From the NCBI RefSeq assembly GCF_041021895.1, contig NZ_CP157428.1, positions 3,348,001 to 3,412,000 on the forward strand: 64,000 nucleotides of DNA, given 5' to 3'. The notes under the pieces are model-generated. The model searched no databases, was not told the origin of the DNA, and saw only the letters and a list, made by a program, of their open reading frames with translations. Positions 9,815 through 18,311 of this stretch are shown one piece after another. This DNA is from Acinetobacter sp. XH1741. Its GTDB lineage: Bacteria > Pseudomonadota > Gammaproteobacteria > Pseudomonadales > Moraxellaceae. A program made the translations under genes and the position numbers. Each line of letters begins with the position of its first letter. Positions within the stretch are counted from its first letter, which is position 1.

Positions 9815-11155
9815 ATGGAACAAATGCGTTGGTTAGAACTGCTTTCTGCAGTTCGTTTAGGTAGCAAAAAAAGTAGTACAGAGTTGGCTCGTAGCCCATT
9901 TCATAAAGATTATGATCGCATTATATTTTCGCAAAGTTTTCGTCAGTTAAACCGTAAAACACAAGTGCACCCTTTAGCACAGCATGACGGCATCCATACC
10001 CGCTTAACACACTCGCTTGAAGTTTCCTGTATTGGTCGTTCAATGGGTATGCTTGCAGCCGAAAAAATTAAAGATGAATTGCCCGTCTGGATTTCTCCTG
10101 CCGATGTTGGCGCAATTATTCAAGCGGCCTGTCTTGCACATGACATTGGTAACCCACCTTTTGGGCATGCAGGTGAATATGCGATTCGTGAATGGTTTGA
10201 CGATGCCTCACATAATGATTTTCTAAAAAAATTAACTCCCGAAGAAGAAGCCGATGTCCGCCAGTTTGAAGGTAATGCTCAAGGATTACGCCTTTTAACA
10301 CGTATTGACTATCACCCAGACGATGGTGGTATGCGCTTAACTTACGCGACCCTAGGCGCATATTTAAAATATCCTTGGCTCTCAAAAACAATAGCTTCTC
10401 AAGGTGATCGCCCATCCCATGAACGGGCTAAATTTGGTTGTTATCAGTCTGAAAAAGAAATTTTAAAGCAAATAGCAGAACAGCTTGGACTCATTCAATT
10501 AGGTGAATATCACTATTGTCGCCACCCACTCACCTATCTTTTAGAAGCCGCAGACGATATTTGCTACGCCTTAATTGATTTAGAAGACGGCATTATTCTA
10601 AATATGCTGAACTACCAAGAAGTTGAACCAATTTTTCTCAATTTAATTGCAGATTATGGTCAGCCAGAAGAGTTGTCACAGCCCAGCAGTACATGGCAAC
10701 AAAAAATTTCTGCATTACGTGGCCGTGTCATGAAACGCCTAGTCGATGAAGTCACTACCGCTTTCGCCAAGCATCAGTATGAAATTATTACAGGTCAGCT
10801 CCAAGGTAGCCTTTTACAATACTGCTCACCTGATATTGCTAAAGGTATTGAAACAGCAAAAAACCTAGCGCGTGAAAAAATCTTTGAACACCCGCAAAAG
10901 TCTGGTTTAGAAATTATTGCTCACCAAAGTTTGCAAACAATACTAGATGCATTTGTACCCTTAACAATGCCACATAAATCTTTGAGCTTTAAAGAACAAC
11001 GTTTAATGTCGATCCTTCATTTGTACGGTGCCCGCTTTAGTAATAATCACTACAGCAATATCATGCAGGTACTCGATATTATTAGTAAGTTTTCAGATCA
11101 TCAGGCTTATAGCTTGGCGCAAGAGCTACAAGGTAATAAAATAGGTCTGTTTTAA
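9815..11155 (+). CDS. dgt: dGTPase family deoxynucleoside triphosphohydrolase
   Basis: A 446-residue HD-superfamily enzyme that cleaves dNTPs (classically dGTP) to the deoxynucleoside and triphosphate, helping to set dNTP pools. Visible motifs are DRIIFSQSFRQLNRKTQV, TRLTHSLEVSCIGR (first metal His), CLAHDIGNPPFGHAGE (the HD pair and following His) and LLEAADDICYALIDLEDG (last metal Asp). Length and motifs fit the bacterial Dgt type. The stop overlaps the start of the zinc-ribbon gene (TTTTAATGA), so it begins a four-gene run ending with ruvB. It is divergent from purL. Confidence 0.9.
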   Translation: MEQMRWLELLSAVRLGSKKSSTELARSPFHKDYDRIIFSQSFRQLNRKTQVHPLAQHDGIHTRLTHSLEVSCIGRSMGMLAAEKIKDELPVWISPADVGAIIQAACLAHDIGNPPFGHAGEYAIREWFDDASHNDFLKKLTPEEEADVRQFEGNAQGLRLLTRIDYHPDDGGMRLTYATLGAYLKYPWLSKTIASQGDRPSHERAKFGCYQSEKEILKQIAEQLGLIQLGEYHYCRHPLTYLLEAADDICYALIDLEDGIILNMLNYQEVEPIFLNLIADYGQPEELSQPSSTWQQKISALRGRVMKRLVDEVTTAFAKHQYEIITGQLQGSLLQYCSPDIAKGIETAKNLAREKIFEHPQKSGLEIIAHQSLQTILDAFVPLTMPHKSLSFKEQRLMSILHLYGARFSNNHYSNIMQVLDIISKFSDHQAYSLAQELQGNKIGLF

Positions 11156-11823
11156 TGATAAGTCGACATGTTGATAGAGGGCTTTATCCATCATCTTTTA
11201 TGTATTCAGATCAGTGGGTAAAATGCCCTAAATGTTCTCATCTGAGTATCTTAAAATATGACAGTCCTTTGTCACCAGTAAATGCGCCTTATCAAGGAAC
11301 TTTTTCTTTTAGTTGTCTAGATTGTTGTTATCAGATTAAAGCTGAAGATAGTTCAATATCGAGTCGTCACAATGGTCGTTTTTATGCCACAGCTTACCAG
11401 CGTTGCCAAAGTTGTGGTGGGTCATGGGTCAAAGCAAATCAAAAGCTGAATAATTCAGGAACATATCCTCCATATATTCAAGCTAAATGTCATCTATGCC
11501 AAAATTTTTCAAAATTTGAAAAATATAATATAGCTTTTGTTTTAGACCAGAAATATGGTTATACAAACTATGGTCTTGAACTTTATTTGAAAACTTCAAT
11601 TAGGCATGGAGACATATACGTTTATAACCCTACACATTTAAAAGAACTAAAAATATTCGTTGAGGCTAATTTAAGAGAAAGGACTAAACAGACTGGTAAT
11701 AGCAGTTATTTTTCACGTCTACCTGCATGGATAAAATCCACACGAAATCGAAAAGAAATTTTAAAAGCCATTTTGCGTTTAGAACAAATGGCATCTACTA
11801 TTCAACCATTAACAAATAAGTGA
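11155..11823 (+). CDS. Hypothetical zinc-ribbon protein inside the dgt-ruvAB run
   Basis: A 222-residue protein I cannot name. It has four CxxC knuckles: CPKC (about 24-27), CLDCC (about 58-61), CQSC (about 84-87) and CHLC (about 110-113). They are arranged as two treble-clef or zinc-ribbon units. After them comes a basic C-terminal half with predicted helices (LKELKIFVEANLRERTKQ, RNRKEILKAILRLEQM). This suggests a nucleic-acid-binding or scaffold protein, but that is inference. It overlaps the dgt stop at the front, and its stop lies 8 bases before the ruvA ATG. It is therefore in the same transcript, which is unusual for ruvAB. Confidence 0.7.
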   Translation: MISRHVDRGLYPSSFMYSDQWVKCPKCSHLSILKYDSPLSPVNAPYQGTFSFSCLDCCYQIKAEDSSISSRHNGRFYATAYQRCQSCGGSWVKANQKLNNSGTYPPYIQAKCHLCQNFSKFEKYNIAFVLDQKYGYTNYGLELYLKTSIRHGDIYVYNPTHLKELKIFVEANLRERTKQTGNSSYFSRLPAWIKSTRNRKEILKAILRLEQMASTIQPLTNK

Positions 11824-11831
11824 AAGATTCA

Positions 11832-12431
11832 ATGATCGGATGTTTAATTGGCGAAGTGTTTGCCCTAGAAGCCCCTACTGTCTTACTGAATGTAAATGGT
11901 GTGGGCTATGAAATTGATACACCACTTTCAACATTTTGCCAATTACAAAAAGGCCAGAAAGTCACGCTATGGACGCATTTAGTTGTTCGTGAAGACGCTC
12001 AGCAGCTTTACGGTTTTAGCGATGCTCAAGAGAAAACTATTTTCCGTACTTTATTAAAAGTAAATGGTGTAGGCCCTAAAATGGCACTGGGTATCTTGTC
12101 TACATTAAGTGTCGAATTATTGGTACATACAATTGAACACGACGATGTAAACACTTTGGTCAAAGTTCCGGGCGTTGGTAAAAAAACAGCTGAACGTTTA
12201 ATGATTGAACTTCGTGATCGTTTTAAAACCTTGGCTCAAGGCACTTCTACTGCGGCGACCATGCCTCAAATTCAATTTGCTGCAAACTCCCCTGTTGCAG
12301 AAGCAGAAGCAGCATTACAGTCTTTAGGTTATAAGCCACTTGAAGCACAAAAAGCTGTTGCTGCGGTTAAAGCCGATTACACTGAATCAGCCGATATTAT
12401 TCGTGCTGCTCTTAAATCAATGATGAAGTAA
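11832..12431 (+). CDS. ruvA: Holliday junction branch-migration protein RuvA
   Basis: A 199-residue DNA-junction-binding protein that tetramerises on Holliday junctions and loads RuvB. An N-terminal OB domain ([20 protein letters not shown]) is followed by two helix-hairpin-helix motifs ([16 protein letters not shown] and [19 protein letters not shown]) and a C-terminal RuvB-binding helical domain ([20 protein letters not shown]) after a flexible linker. An upstream in-frame GTG at 11820 would add four residues, but family proteins begin at MIG, so the ATG at 11832 is chosen. ruvB starts 8 bases after the stop. Confidence 0.95.
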   Translation: MIGCLIGEVFALEAPTVLLNVNGVGYEIDTPLSTFCQLQKGQKVTLWTHLVVREDAQQLYGFSDAQEKTIFRTLLKVNGVGPKMALGILSTLSVELLVHTIEHDDVNTLVKVPGVGKKTAERLMIELRDRFKTLAQGTSTAATMPQIQFAANSPVAEAEAALQSLGYKPLEAQKAVAAVKADYTESADIIRAALKSMMK

Positions 12432-12439
12432 ACACACCT

Positions 12440-13444
12440 ATGCAAGACCGTCTAATCAGTGGAACAGAAAAACCTGAAGATCATTTTGATCGGGCTATCC
12501 GACCAACTTCGCTTGCCGATTATATTGGGCAGCCAGTGGTACGCGAGCAAATGGAAATCTTCATTGGCGCTGCTCGCGGTCGTGGTGAAGCACTCGATCA
12601 CACACTGATTTTTGGTCCACCAGGTTTAGGTAAAACCACACTTGCTAATATCATTGCACGTGAAATGGGTGGTAACCTCAAATCAACTTCAGGGCCTGTT
12701 TTGGAGCGCGCGGGTGATTTGGCGGCAATGCTGACTAACCTTGAAGAAGGTGATGTTTTATTTATTGATGAAATTCATCGCCTTTCCCCCGTGATTGAAG
12801 AAATTCTGTATCCCGCAATGGAAGATTACCAGTTAGATATCATGATTGGTGAAGGACCTGCTGCCCGTTCAATTAAATTAGATTTACCCCCTTTTACATT
12901 AGTCGCTGCGACCACACGTGCAGGCTTACTCACCTCACCTCTACGCGACCGTTTTGGTATTGTGCAACGTCTTGAGTTTTACTCTGTAGAAGATTTAACA
13001 CATATCGTGTCGCGCTCTGCAAACCTTATGGATGTGCCAATTACAGTTGAGGGTGCCGAGGAAGTTGCACGCCGTGCACGTGGCACACCACGTATTGCCA
13101 ATCGTTTATTACGCCGTGTTCGTGACTATGCACAAGTAAAAGGTACAGGTGAAGTTAACCATGACATGGCACAACGTGCTCTTGATATGCTCAATGTTGA
13201 TAAAGCAGGCCTAGACACTTTAGACCGCCGTTATTTGAGTATGTTACTCGAGCGTTTTGATGGCGGGCCTGCTGGAGTTGAAGCGCTTGCTGCAGCTATG
13301 GCTGAAGATAGTGGCACACTTGAAGACGTGATTGAACCTTATTTAATTCAACAAGGTTATGTCATGCGTACTGCACGAGGACGTATAGCAACCAATCAAT
13401 CTTATTTACAGTTTGGAATGACACCACCTGAGCCTAAAAACTAG
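12440..13444 (+). CDS. ruvB: Holliday junction helicase motor RuvB
   Basis: A 334-residue AAA+ ATPase, the hexameric motor that drives branch migration with RuvA before RuvC cleavage. Visible elements are the N-terminal [11 protein letters not shown] box, Walker [11 protein letters not shown] (about 60-70), Walker [10 protein letters not shown], sensor 1 [10 protein letters not shown] and the arginine finger region [11 protein letters not shown]-terminal winged helix carries the [13 protein letters not shown] signature. The length is standard. It is the last gene of the dgt-ruvAB run and is followed at once by a strong terminator. ruvC is not adjacent. Confidence 0.97.
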   Translation: MQDRLISGTEKPEDHFDRAIRPTSLADYIGQPVVREQMEIFIGAARGRGEALDHTLIFGPPGLGKTTLANIIAREMGGNLKSTSGPVLERAGDLAAMLTNLEEGDVLFIDEIHRLSPVIEEILYPAMEDYQLDIMIGEGPAARSIKLDLPPFTLVAATTRAGLLTSPLRDRFGIVQRLEFYSVEDLTHIVSRSANLMDVPITVEGAEEVARRARGTPRIANRLLRRVRDYAQVKGTGEVNHDMAQRALDMLNVDKAGLDTLDRRYLSMLLERFDGGPAGVEALAAAMAEDSGTLEDVIEPYLIQQGYVMRTARGRIATNQSYLQFGMTPPEPKN

Positions 13445-13446
13445 CC

Positions 13447-13475
13447 AAAGGAAGAGAATTTTCTCTTCCTTTTTT
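13447..13475 (+). terminator. Rho-independent terminator after ruvB
   Basis: The stem AAAGGAAGAGAA with its complement TTCTCTTCCTTT and trailing T residues begins 2 bases after the ruvB stop. Confidence 0.8.
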
Positions 13476-13649
13476 AATTTATCTGTTCTTTTTAATTTAA
13501 ATAATAACTGTCTTATCAATAAATTAACCACTCCATACCTTTTAAGTCTTTCTTTATACCTTATTGATTTTTTAATATTTTTAAAAACTGAATTATAAGA
13601 AATCTAGATATTAAATCTTATAAACAATAATATTTTTTAGGATAAGGAC

Positions 13650-14984
13650 ATGTATAAGAAAGCCGCTTTATTATTCCCACTTGCTCTAGTGAGTCAATTG
13701 ACTCTAGCAGATTGGGTAAACGATGCTGCACAACAAAATGAAAATCAGATCATTCAACTAAGACAACACATTCATGAGAACCCAGAACTTGGCAATATGG
13801 AATTTAAAACCTCTGCACTGGTTCAAAAAGAATTAAAGTCTTATGGCATTCAAGTCAAAACAGGTTATGCAAAAACAGGAGTTATTGGCATCTTAAAAGG
13901 TAATAAACCCCGCCCTATTATTGCACTTAGAGCCGATATGGATGCGCTACCTATGGAAGAAAAAAGTGGTGTTTCGTTTGCGAGTAAACAAAAAGCAATT
14001 TATCAAGGTAAAGAAACTTATGTCATGCATGCTTGTGGGCATGATGCACATACTGCAATGCTATTAGGTGCAGCAAAAATTCTAGCTGCCAATAAAGATA
14101 AAATAGCAGGTACAGTTGTTTTTGTTTTCCAACCTGCAGAAGAAGGCGGAGCTGATGTAGACAATTTCACACAAGGTGATCAAATCGGTTCACGCAAAAT
14201 GATCGCAGATGGAGCCTTTAAAGACTATAAACCTGAAGCCATTTTTGGAATACATGTTATAGCTGGTATGCAAAGTGGTCATCTTTATTATAAAGATGGT
14301 GCCATTTTAAATAGTGCAGACCATTTACGTATTCAGGTCAACGGCAAACAAGTTCATGGCTCTACCCCTTGGTTAGGCAGAGATCCAATTTATGCTTCTG
14401 CACAAATGATTAATAATCTACAAAGCCTGATTAGCCGAAGAACTGACCTCACGCAAGGTATGGGCGTAGTCAGTATTGGCAATATTCAAGGTGGTGCAGC
14501 AGGCAATGTGATTCCTGAACAGGTTAACCTGGTCGGGACTATCCGCTCTAATAACGAACAGATAAGAGCGAATATCTTAAAAAGTTTACCAATCATGATA
14601 GAACATAACGCTCAAGCCAATGATGTGACTGCTAAAGTTGAAATTGCGCCTTATGCGCCAGTCACTATGAATGATAAGGCATTGACTCAGCTTATTCAGC
14701 CAACATTAGCCAAGGCTGTGGGAGACTCAAAACTTCATGTTTTAGATCATAATGCAAGCGCAAGTGAAGATTTTGCCTACTATGGCAAATTAATGCCCTC
14801 ATTCTTTGTTTTCTTAGGTGCAACACCAGAAAATCAGGACTTAAGTCTGGCCGCACCAAATCATAGTCCTTATTTTATTGTAGATGACAAGGCCTTAAAA
14901 ACAGGAACCGAACTGCATGTAAGATTCGTATTAGATTATCCGAATATATCAAAACAAGTGCAGGCTTCATGGAAGCCCTCTTAA
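13650..14984 (+). CDS. Exported M20 family amidohydrolase (hippurate hydrolase/aminoacylase type)
   Basis: A 444-residue M20D-type metallo-hydrolase with a signal peptide (MYKKAALLFPLALVSQLTLA, cleaved before DWV), so it acts in the periplasm. Catalytic-domain features are LRQHIHENPELG, ALRADMDALPMEE (first metal Asp), HACGHDAHTAMLLGAA (metal ligands), FQPAEEGGADV (catalytic Glu pair) and the C-terminal SASEDFAYY metal Glu with NHSPYF. The central dimerisation lid starts near VNGKQVHGSTPWLGRDP. Family members cleave N-acyl amino acids or aminobenzoyl-glutamate-like amides; the substrate is unknown. AGGATAAGGAC is a good ribosome site. It appears monocistronic. Confidence 0.88.
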   Translation: MYKKAALLFPLALVSQLTLADWVNDAAQQNENQIIQLRQHIHENPELGNMEFKTSALVQKELKSYGIQVKTGYAKTGVIGILKGNKPRPIIALRADMDALPMEEKSGVSFASKQKAIYQGKETYVMHACGHDAHTAMLLGAAKILAANKDKIAGTVVFVFQPAEEGGADVDNFTQGDQIGSRKMIADGAFKDYKPEAIFGIHVIAGMQSGHLYYKDGAILNSADHLRIQVNGKQVHGSTPWLGRDPIYASAQMINNLQSLISRRTDLTQGMGVVSIGNIQGGAAGNVIPEQVNLVGTIRSNNEQIRANILKSLPIMIEHNAQANDVTAKVEIAPYAPVTMNDKALTQLIQPTLAKAVGDSKLHVLDHNASASEDFAYYGKLMPSFFVFLGATPENQDLSLAAPNHSPYFIVDDKALKTGTELHVRFVLDYPNISKQVQASWKPS

Positions 14985-15194
14985 GTTAAAAGCATGCTAG
15001 CCATAAGATGTACCGTTTTTAGATTATAAATACAGCAATCGCAATTGAAAGGTTGTGCCATAGGACTTAGTATGCAATCTGCTAAACTGCCCCGTATTTA
15101 AAAGCAGATGTATGACCTTGATTAGAACTGATGTTTTTTTCAGCAGTCATATTTTGAATACAAAGCTCTATAGTGAACTAAACGGAATACTCTC

Positions 15195-15602
15195 ATGGCG
15201 AATCATTTTGAATTCAATATTCGTGTTTATATCGAAGATACGGACGCAGGTGGTATTGTTTACCATGCCAACCACATTCGCTACATGGAACGTACCCGTA
15301 CAGAATGGCTCCGTGCTTCTGGCGTTGATCATTACTGGCATCAAAAAGACTACAACTTTGTTGTTCACAAAATTGACGTAAAATACATGCGTCCTATCTT
15401 AATGGATGACTTAATTACTGTTACAGCACGTGTAGTTTCATGTAAAGCTGCGTCATTTGTGTTGCAACAAAATATTTATCGTGGTGAAATCTTGCTTGCT
15501 TCTGGCGAGGTTGAATTGGCATGTTTAAGTAAAGAACTTGTAGCTCGTCGTCTTCCAGAAGAAATACGTGATCTTATTCGTAAAGAATTGGAACAAGACT
15601 AA
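15195..15602 (+). CDS. ybgC: Tol-Pal-associated acyl-CoA thioesterase YbgC
   Basis: A 135-residue hot-dog-fold thioesterase, the usual first gene of tol-pal operons. The active-site signature YIEDTDAGGIVYHANHIRYMERTRTEW contains the catalytic Asp. The next strands (NFVVHKIDVKYMRPILMDDLITVTARV) complete the 4HBT fold. YbgC hydrolyses acyl-CoA or acyl-ACP in the cytoplasm and interacts with lipid synthesis; its link to Tol function is still indirect. The ATG at 15195 follows GGAATACTCTC. tolQ begins 23 bases downstream. Confidence 0.92.
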   Translation: MANHFEFNIRVYIEDTDAGGIVYHANHIRYMERTRTEWLRASGVDHYWHQKDYNFVVHKIDVKYMRPILMDDLITVTARVVSCKAASFVLQQNIYRGEILLASGEVELACLSKELVARRLPEEIRDLIRKELEQD

Positions 15603-15625
15603 AAAAGCAACCGGCATATGTAACT

Positions 15626-16324
15626 ATGGCAACAAACATTGAATCAACCCTGCATATTTCTGACCTTATCTTACAAGCAAGTCCAGTCGTCCAATTGGTC
15701 ATGCTAATTTTATTGTTAGCATCAATTTTTAGTTGGTATTTGATTGCCAAGTTACATATGGGTTATAAAAAAGCACGTCAAGGTGATGAACATTTCCAAA
15801 AAATGTTCTGGTCTGGTGCTGAACTCAATACGCTCTATAACAACGCACAACTCAACTCAAAACGATCAGGCCTTGAAGATATTTTTTATCAAGGACTGAG
15901 TGAGTTTTTTAAACTTAAAAAGCGTAACGCATCTACCTCTCAAACCATTGAAGGCACTGAGCGTATTTTACGCGTAGGTTTAAGTCGTGATCAGAGTACT
16001 CTTGAATACGGCTTAGGTACTCTAGCAAGTATCGGTTCTGTTGCTCCATACATCGGTTTATTCGGTACAGTTTGGGGAATCATGAATGCCTTTATCGGTT
16101 TGGCTGCCGTTGACCAAGTGACTTTAGCTACAGTTGCACCGGGTATTGCCGAAGCACTTATTGCGACCGCAATTGGTTTATTTGCTGCCATTCCCGCTGT
16201 ATTAGCTTTTAACCACTTTACGGCTAAAGGTGAAAGCGTCTACTCTGATCGTGCATTATTTGCCGAAGAGATGATTGCTTTATTGCAACGTCAATCTGTG
16301 GGTTCATCACAGGAAGATGTATAA
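15626..16324 (+). CDS. tolQ: Tol-Pal inner-membrane proton-channel subunit TolQ
   Basis: A 232-residue MotA/TolQ/ExbB protein with three membrane helices: about 20-42 (VVQLVMLILLLASIFSWYLIA), about 135-160 (LASIGSVAPYIGLFGTVWGIMNAFIGL) and about 170-195 (ALIATAIGLFAAIPAVLAFNHF). The GTVWGIM and AEALIATAIGL pore-lining motifs are typical. TolQ and TolR use the proton-motive force to energise TolA, pulling the outer membrane during constriction. The stop TAA overlaps the tolR start (TAATG), giving tight coupling. Confidence 0.95.
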   Translation: MATNIESTLHISDLILQASPVVQLVMLILLLASIFSWYLIAKLHMGYKKARQGDEHFQKMFWSGAELNTLYNNAQLNSKRSGLEDIFYQGLSEFFKLKKRNASTSQTIEGTERILRVGLSRDQSTLEYGLGTLASIGSVAPYIGLFGTVWGIMNAFIGLAAVDQVTLATVAPGIAEALIATAIGLFAAIPAVLAFNHFTAKGESVYSDRALFAEEMIALLQRQSVGSSQEDV

Positions 16325-16776
16325 TGGCCATTCAACGTTCAGGGCGCTTTGAGCGCATAAAAAAACCATTAAAAAGTGACATGAACGTCGTGCCTTATAT
16401 CGATGTAATGCTGGTACTTTTGGTTATTTTCATGGTGACTGCTCCCATGATTACCAGCGGTATTAAAGTCGATTTACCTCAGGCAAATAATCGTCCAATT
16501 GAATCTAAAGATATGCCAGCCATGGTAACGATTGGTAAAGATGGCAATATTTATCTTCAATATCAAGACTACAAAGACAACGAGCCACTTTCTCGTGAAA
16601 AACTTGAATCAGTTTTGAGTGAAGCTCAAAAACAAGCTGAGCAGGAAAAGAAACAACTTACAGTTTTAGTGAACGGTGATAAGTCTCGTCCTTACGGTGA
16701 AGTCGTGTCATTGATGGCAAGTTTACAAGAAGCAGGTTTAACTCAAGTTGGCCTTCTGACAGAGCCTTTAAAATAA
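16324..16776 (+). CDS. tolR: Tol-Pal protein TolR
   Basis: A 150-residue ExbD/TolR protein. One membrane helix (about 20-42) carries the essential proton-path Asp in DVMLVLLVIFMVTAPMITSG. It is preceded by MNVVPYI, the family's conserved lead-in. The periplasmic domain (about 45-150) has the KVDLPQA strand and a C-terminal GLTQVGLLTEPL segment. It is the partner of TolQ in the motor. tolA starts 3 bases after the stop. Confidence 0.95.
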   Translation: MAIQRSGRFERIKKPLKSDMNVVPYIDVMLVLLVIFMVTAPMITSGIKVDLPQANNRPIESKDMPAMVTIGKDGNIYLQYQDYKDNEPLSREKLESVLSEAQKQAEQEKKQLTVLVNGDKSRPYGEVVSLMASLQEAGLTQVGLLTEPLK

Positions 16777-16779
16777 GCT

Positions 16780-18222
16780 ATGAACAAAAATCAAAAGCCT
16801 CCCTTTAAACAAAATGCAATTGCATTGGGCTTCACACTTGGAGTTCATGCAATTGCCATTGTTGGCTTGCTTTTTTTAGGCTTGAGTAAACCACCTGAAC
16901 AGCCAAAAAAGCTGACTACTATTTTAGTTAAGCCAGAAGATTTGCCACCACCTTTAGCCAAAGAAGTTGAGCAACAAACTACAGCAGAAAATCAGGCTGA
17001 AGAAGTTTTAAGTCCAATTGTAGATAAAACTCTTCCGCAAAATCTTCCTGCAATACCTCCTTCTCTTCCAACAGCGCAACAGCTTGTTGCTCCAAAGCAA
17101 AAAACTGAGCAGGCGCAGCAAGCAAAATTAGCTGAGGAAAAACGCAAAGCTGAAGAAGCCGCTAAAGCGAAGCAAGCTGCAGAGCAGCAACGTTTAGAGG
17201 AAGTTCAAAAACAGCAAGCTGAAGCTAAGCGTCAAGCTGAAGCAAAAGCTGCAAAAGTCGAAGCTGAACAAAAGCGTAAAGCTGAAGCTGAGGCAAAAAC
17301 TAAACATGAACAAAATGAAGCTCGTAAAGCTGAAGAAGCTGCTAAACGTAAAGCTGAGACTGATGCAAAACTGAAACGTGAAGCTGAAAATGCTAAACTT
17401 CAAGCACAGCAAGAAGCTAAACGTAAAGCTGAAGCTGATGCGAAAGCTAAACATGAAAAAAATGAAGCCCGTAAAGCTGCTGAGGATGCTAAACGCAAAG
17501 CAGAAGCTGATGCAAAGGCTAAACACGAAAAAAATGAAGCCCGTAAAGCTGCTGAGGATGCTAAACGTAAAGCTGAGGCTGATGCGAAGGTTAAACAGGA
17601 AAAAAGTGAAGCTCGTAAAGCTGCTGAAGATGCTAAACGTAAAGCTGAAGCTGATGCGAAAGCCAAGCAGCAAAAAGCTGCTGAAGATGCCAAGCATAAA
17701 GCTGAAGCTGATGCGAAAGCCAAACATCAAAAAGCAGCTGAGGATGCTAAGCGTAAAGCTGAGGCTGATGCAAAAGCTAAAAAGCAGAAAGCTGCTGAAG
17801 ATGCTAAACACAAGGCTGATGCTGACGCAAAAGCTAAACAGCAAAAAGCAGCTGAGGATGCTAGACGTAAAGCTGAAGCTGAGGCAGAACAAAAAGCTGC
17901 ATCTGCTAAAAAAGCTCAGGAAGAAGCTGCTCAGAAAAAAGGAGAAGCCAAAAAAATTGCATCTTCAGCAAAACGTGATTTCGAGCAGAAAATTAGAAAT
18001 GCTTGGGATATTCCAGCTGGAACATCGGGTCAAAAAGCAACTGCCCGTGTGACACTCAGTGATAGTGGAGCTGTATTATCTGTTATTGTTAGCTCTAGCA
18101 ACCCAGATGTCAAAGCTAGTGTTGAGGCAGCTATTCGTTCTGCTGCACCTTACCCAATGCCATCTGATCCAGATGCGCGTCGTGAGGCTAGATCTTTCAG
18201 CTCAACATTTACTGCTAAATAA
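16780..18222 (+). CDS. tolA: Tol-Pal envelope-spanning protein TolA
   Basis: A 480-residue protein anchored by one N-terminal helix (about 14-36, IALGFTLGVHAIAIVGLLFLGL). It contains the SHLS-like segment that contacts TolQR, a proline-rich linker (about 37-105), a very long Ala/Lys/Glu helical domain (about 105-390) and a C-terminal domain (about 395-480, FEQKIRNAWDIPAGTSGQKATARV through PYPMPSDPDARREARSFSSTF) that contacts TolB/Pal. The helical part contains an ordered repeat array (17425-17868). The compositional bias also opens long false frames on both strands. It sits between tolR and tolB in the usual order. Confidence 0.95.
   Translation: MNKNQKPPFKQNAIALGFTLGVHAIAIVGLLFLGLSKPPEQPKKLTTILVKPEDLPPPLAKEVEQQTTAENQAEEVLSPIVDKTLPQNLPAIPPSLPTAQQLVAPKQKTEQAQQAKLAEEKRKAEEAAKAKQAAEQQRLEEVQKQQAEAKRQAEAKAAKVEAEQKRKAEAEAKTKHEQNEARKAEEAAKRKAETDAKLKREAENAKLQAQQEAKRKAEADAKAKHEKNEARKAAEDAKRKAEADAKAKHEKNEARKAAEDAKRKAEADAKVKQEKSEARKAAEDAKRKAEADAKAKQQKAAEDAKHKAEADAKAKHQKAAEDAKRKAEADAKAKKQKAAEDAKHKADADAKAKQQKAAEDARRKAEAEAEQKAASAKKAQEEAAQKKGEAKKIASSAKRDFEQKIRNAWDIPAGTSGQKATARVTLSDSGAVLSVIVSSSNPDVKASVEAAIRSAAPYPMPSDPDARREARSFSSTFTAK
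17425..17868 (+). repeat. Two-tier in-frame repeat array in tolA
   Basis: Exactly 444 bases encode three 24-residue units (KAEADAKAKHEKNEARKAAEDAKR type) followed by four 19-residue units that lack five residues (NEARK in units 1 and 2) of the longer type. The 148 codons account for 3x24 plus 4x19 with no remainder. Copy number is likely to vary by slippage or recombination. Confidence 0.85.
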
Positions 18223-18311
18223 TTATATTGTTACATGCTTTAAATAGTTTAAGGCATGTAACTATGTTACAAAATCCACAGTCACAAAATGCCTTCAATG
18301 ACTTTAAATCT

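Noticed and set aside
17194..17892. Long open frames opposite and alongside tolA (minus 17194-17892, plus 17378-18052, minus 17400-17723)
   Set aside because: They exist because the Ala/Lys/Glu repeat codons contain no stops in other frames. Products are low-complexity (Phe/Ser-rich or Lys/Leu-rich) without a ribosome site.
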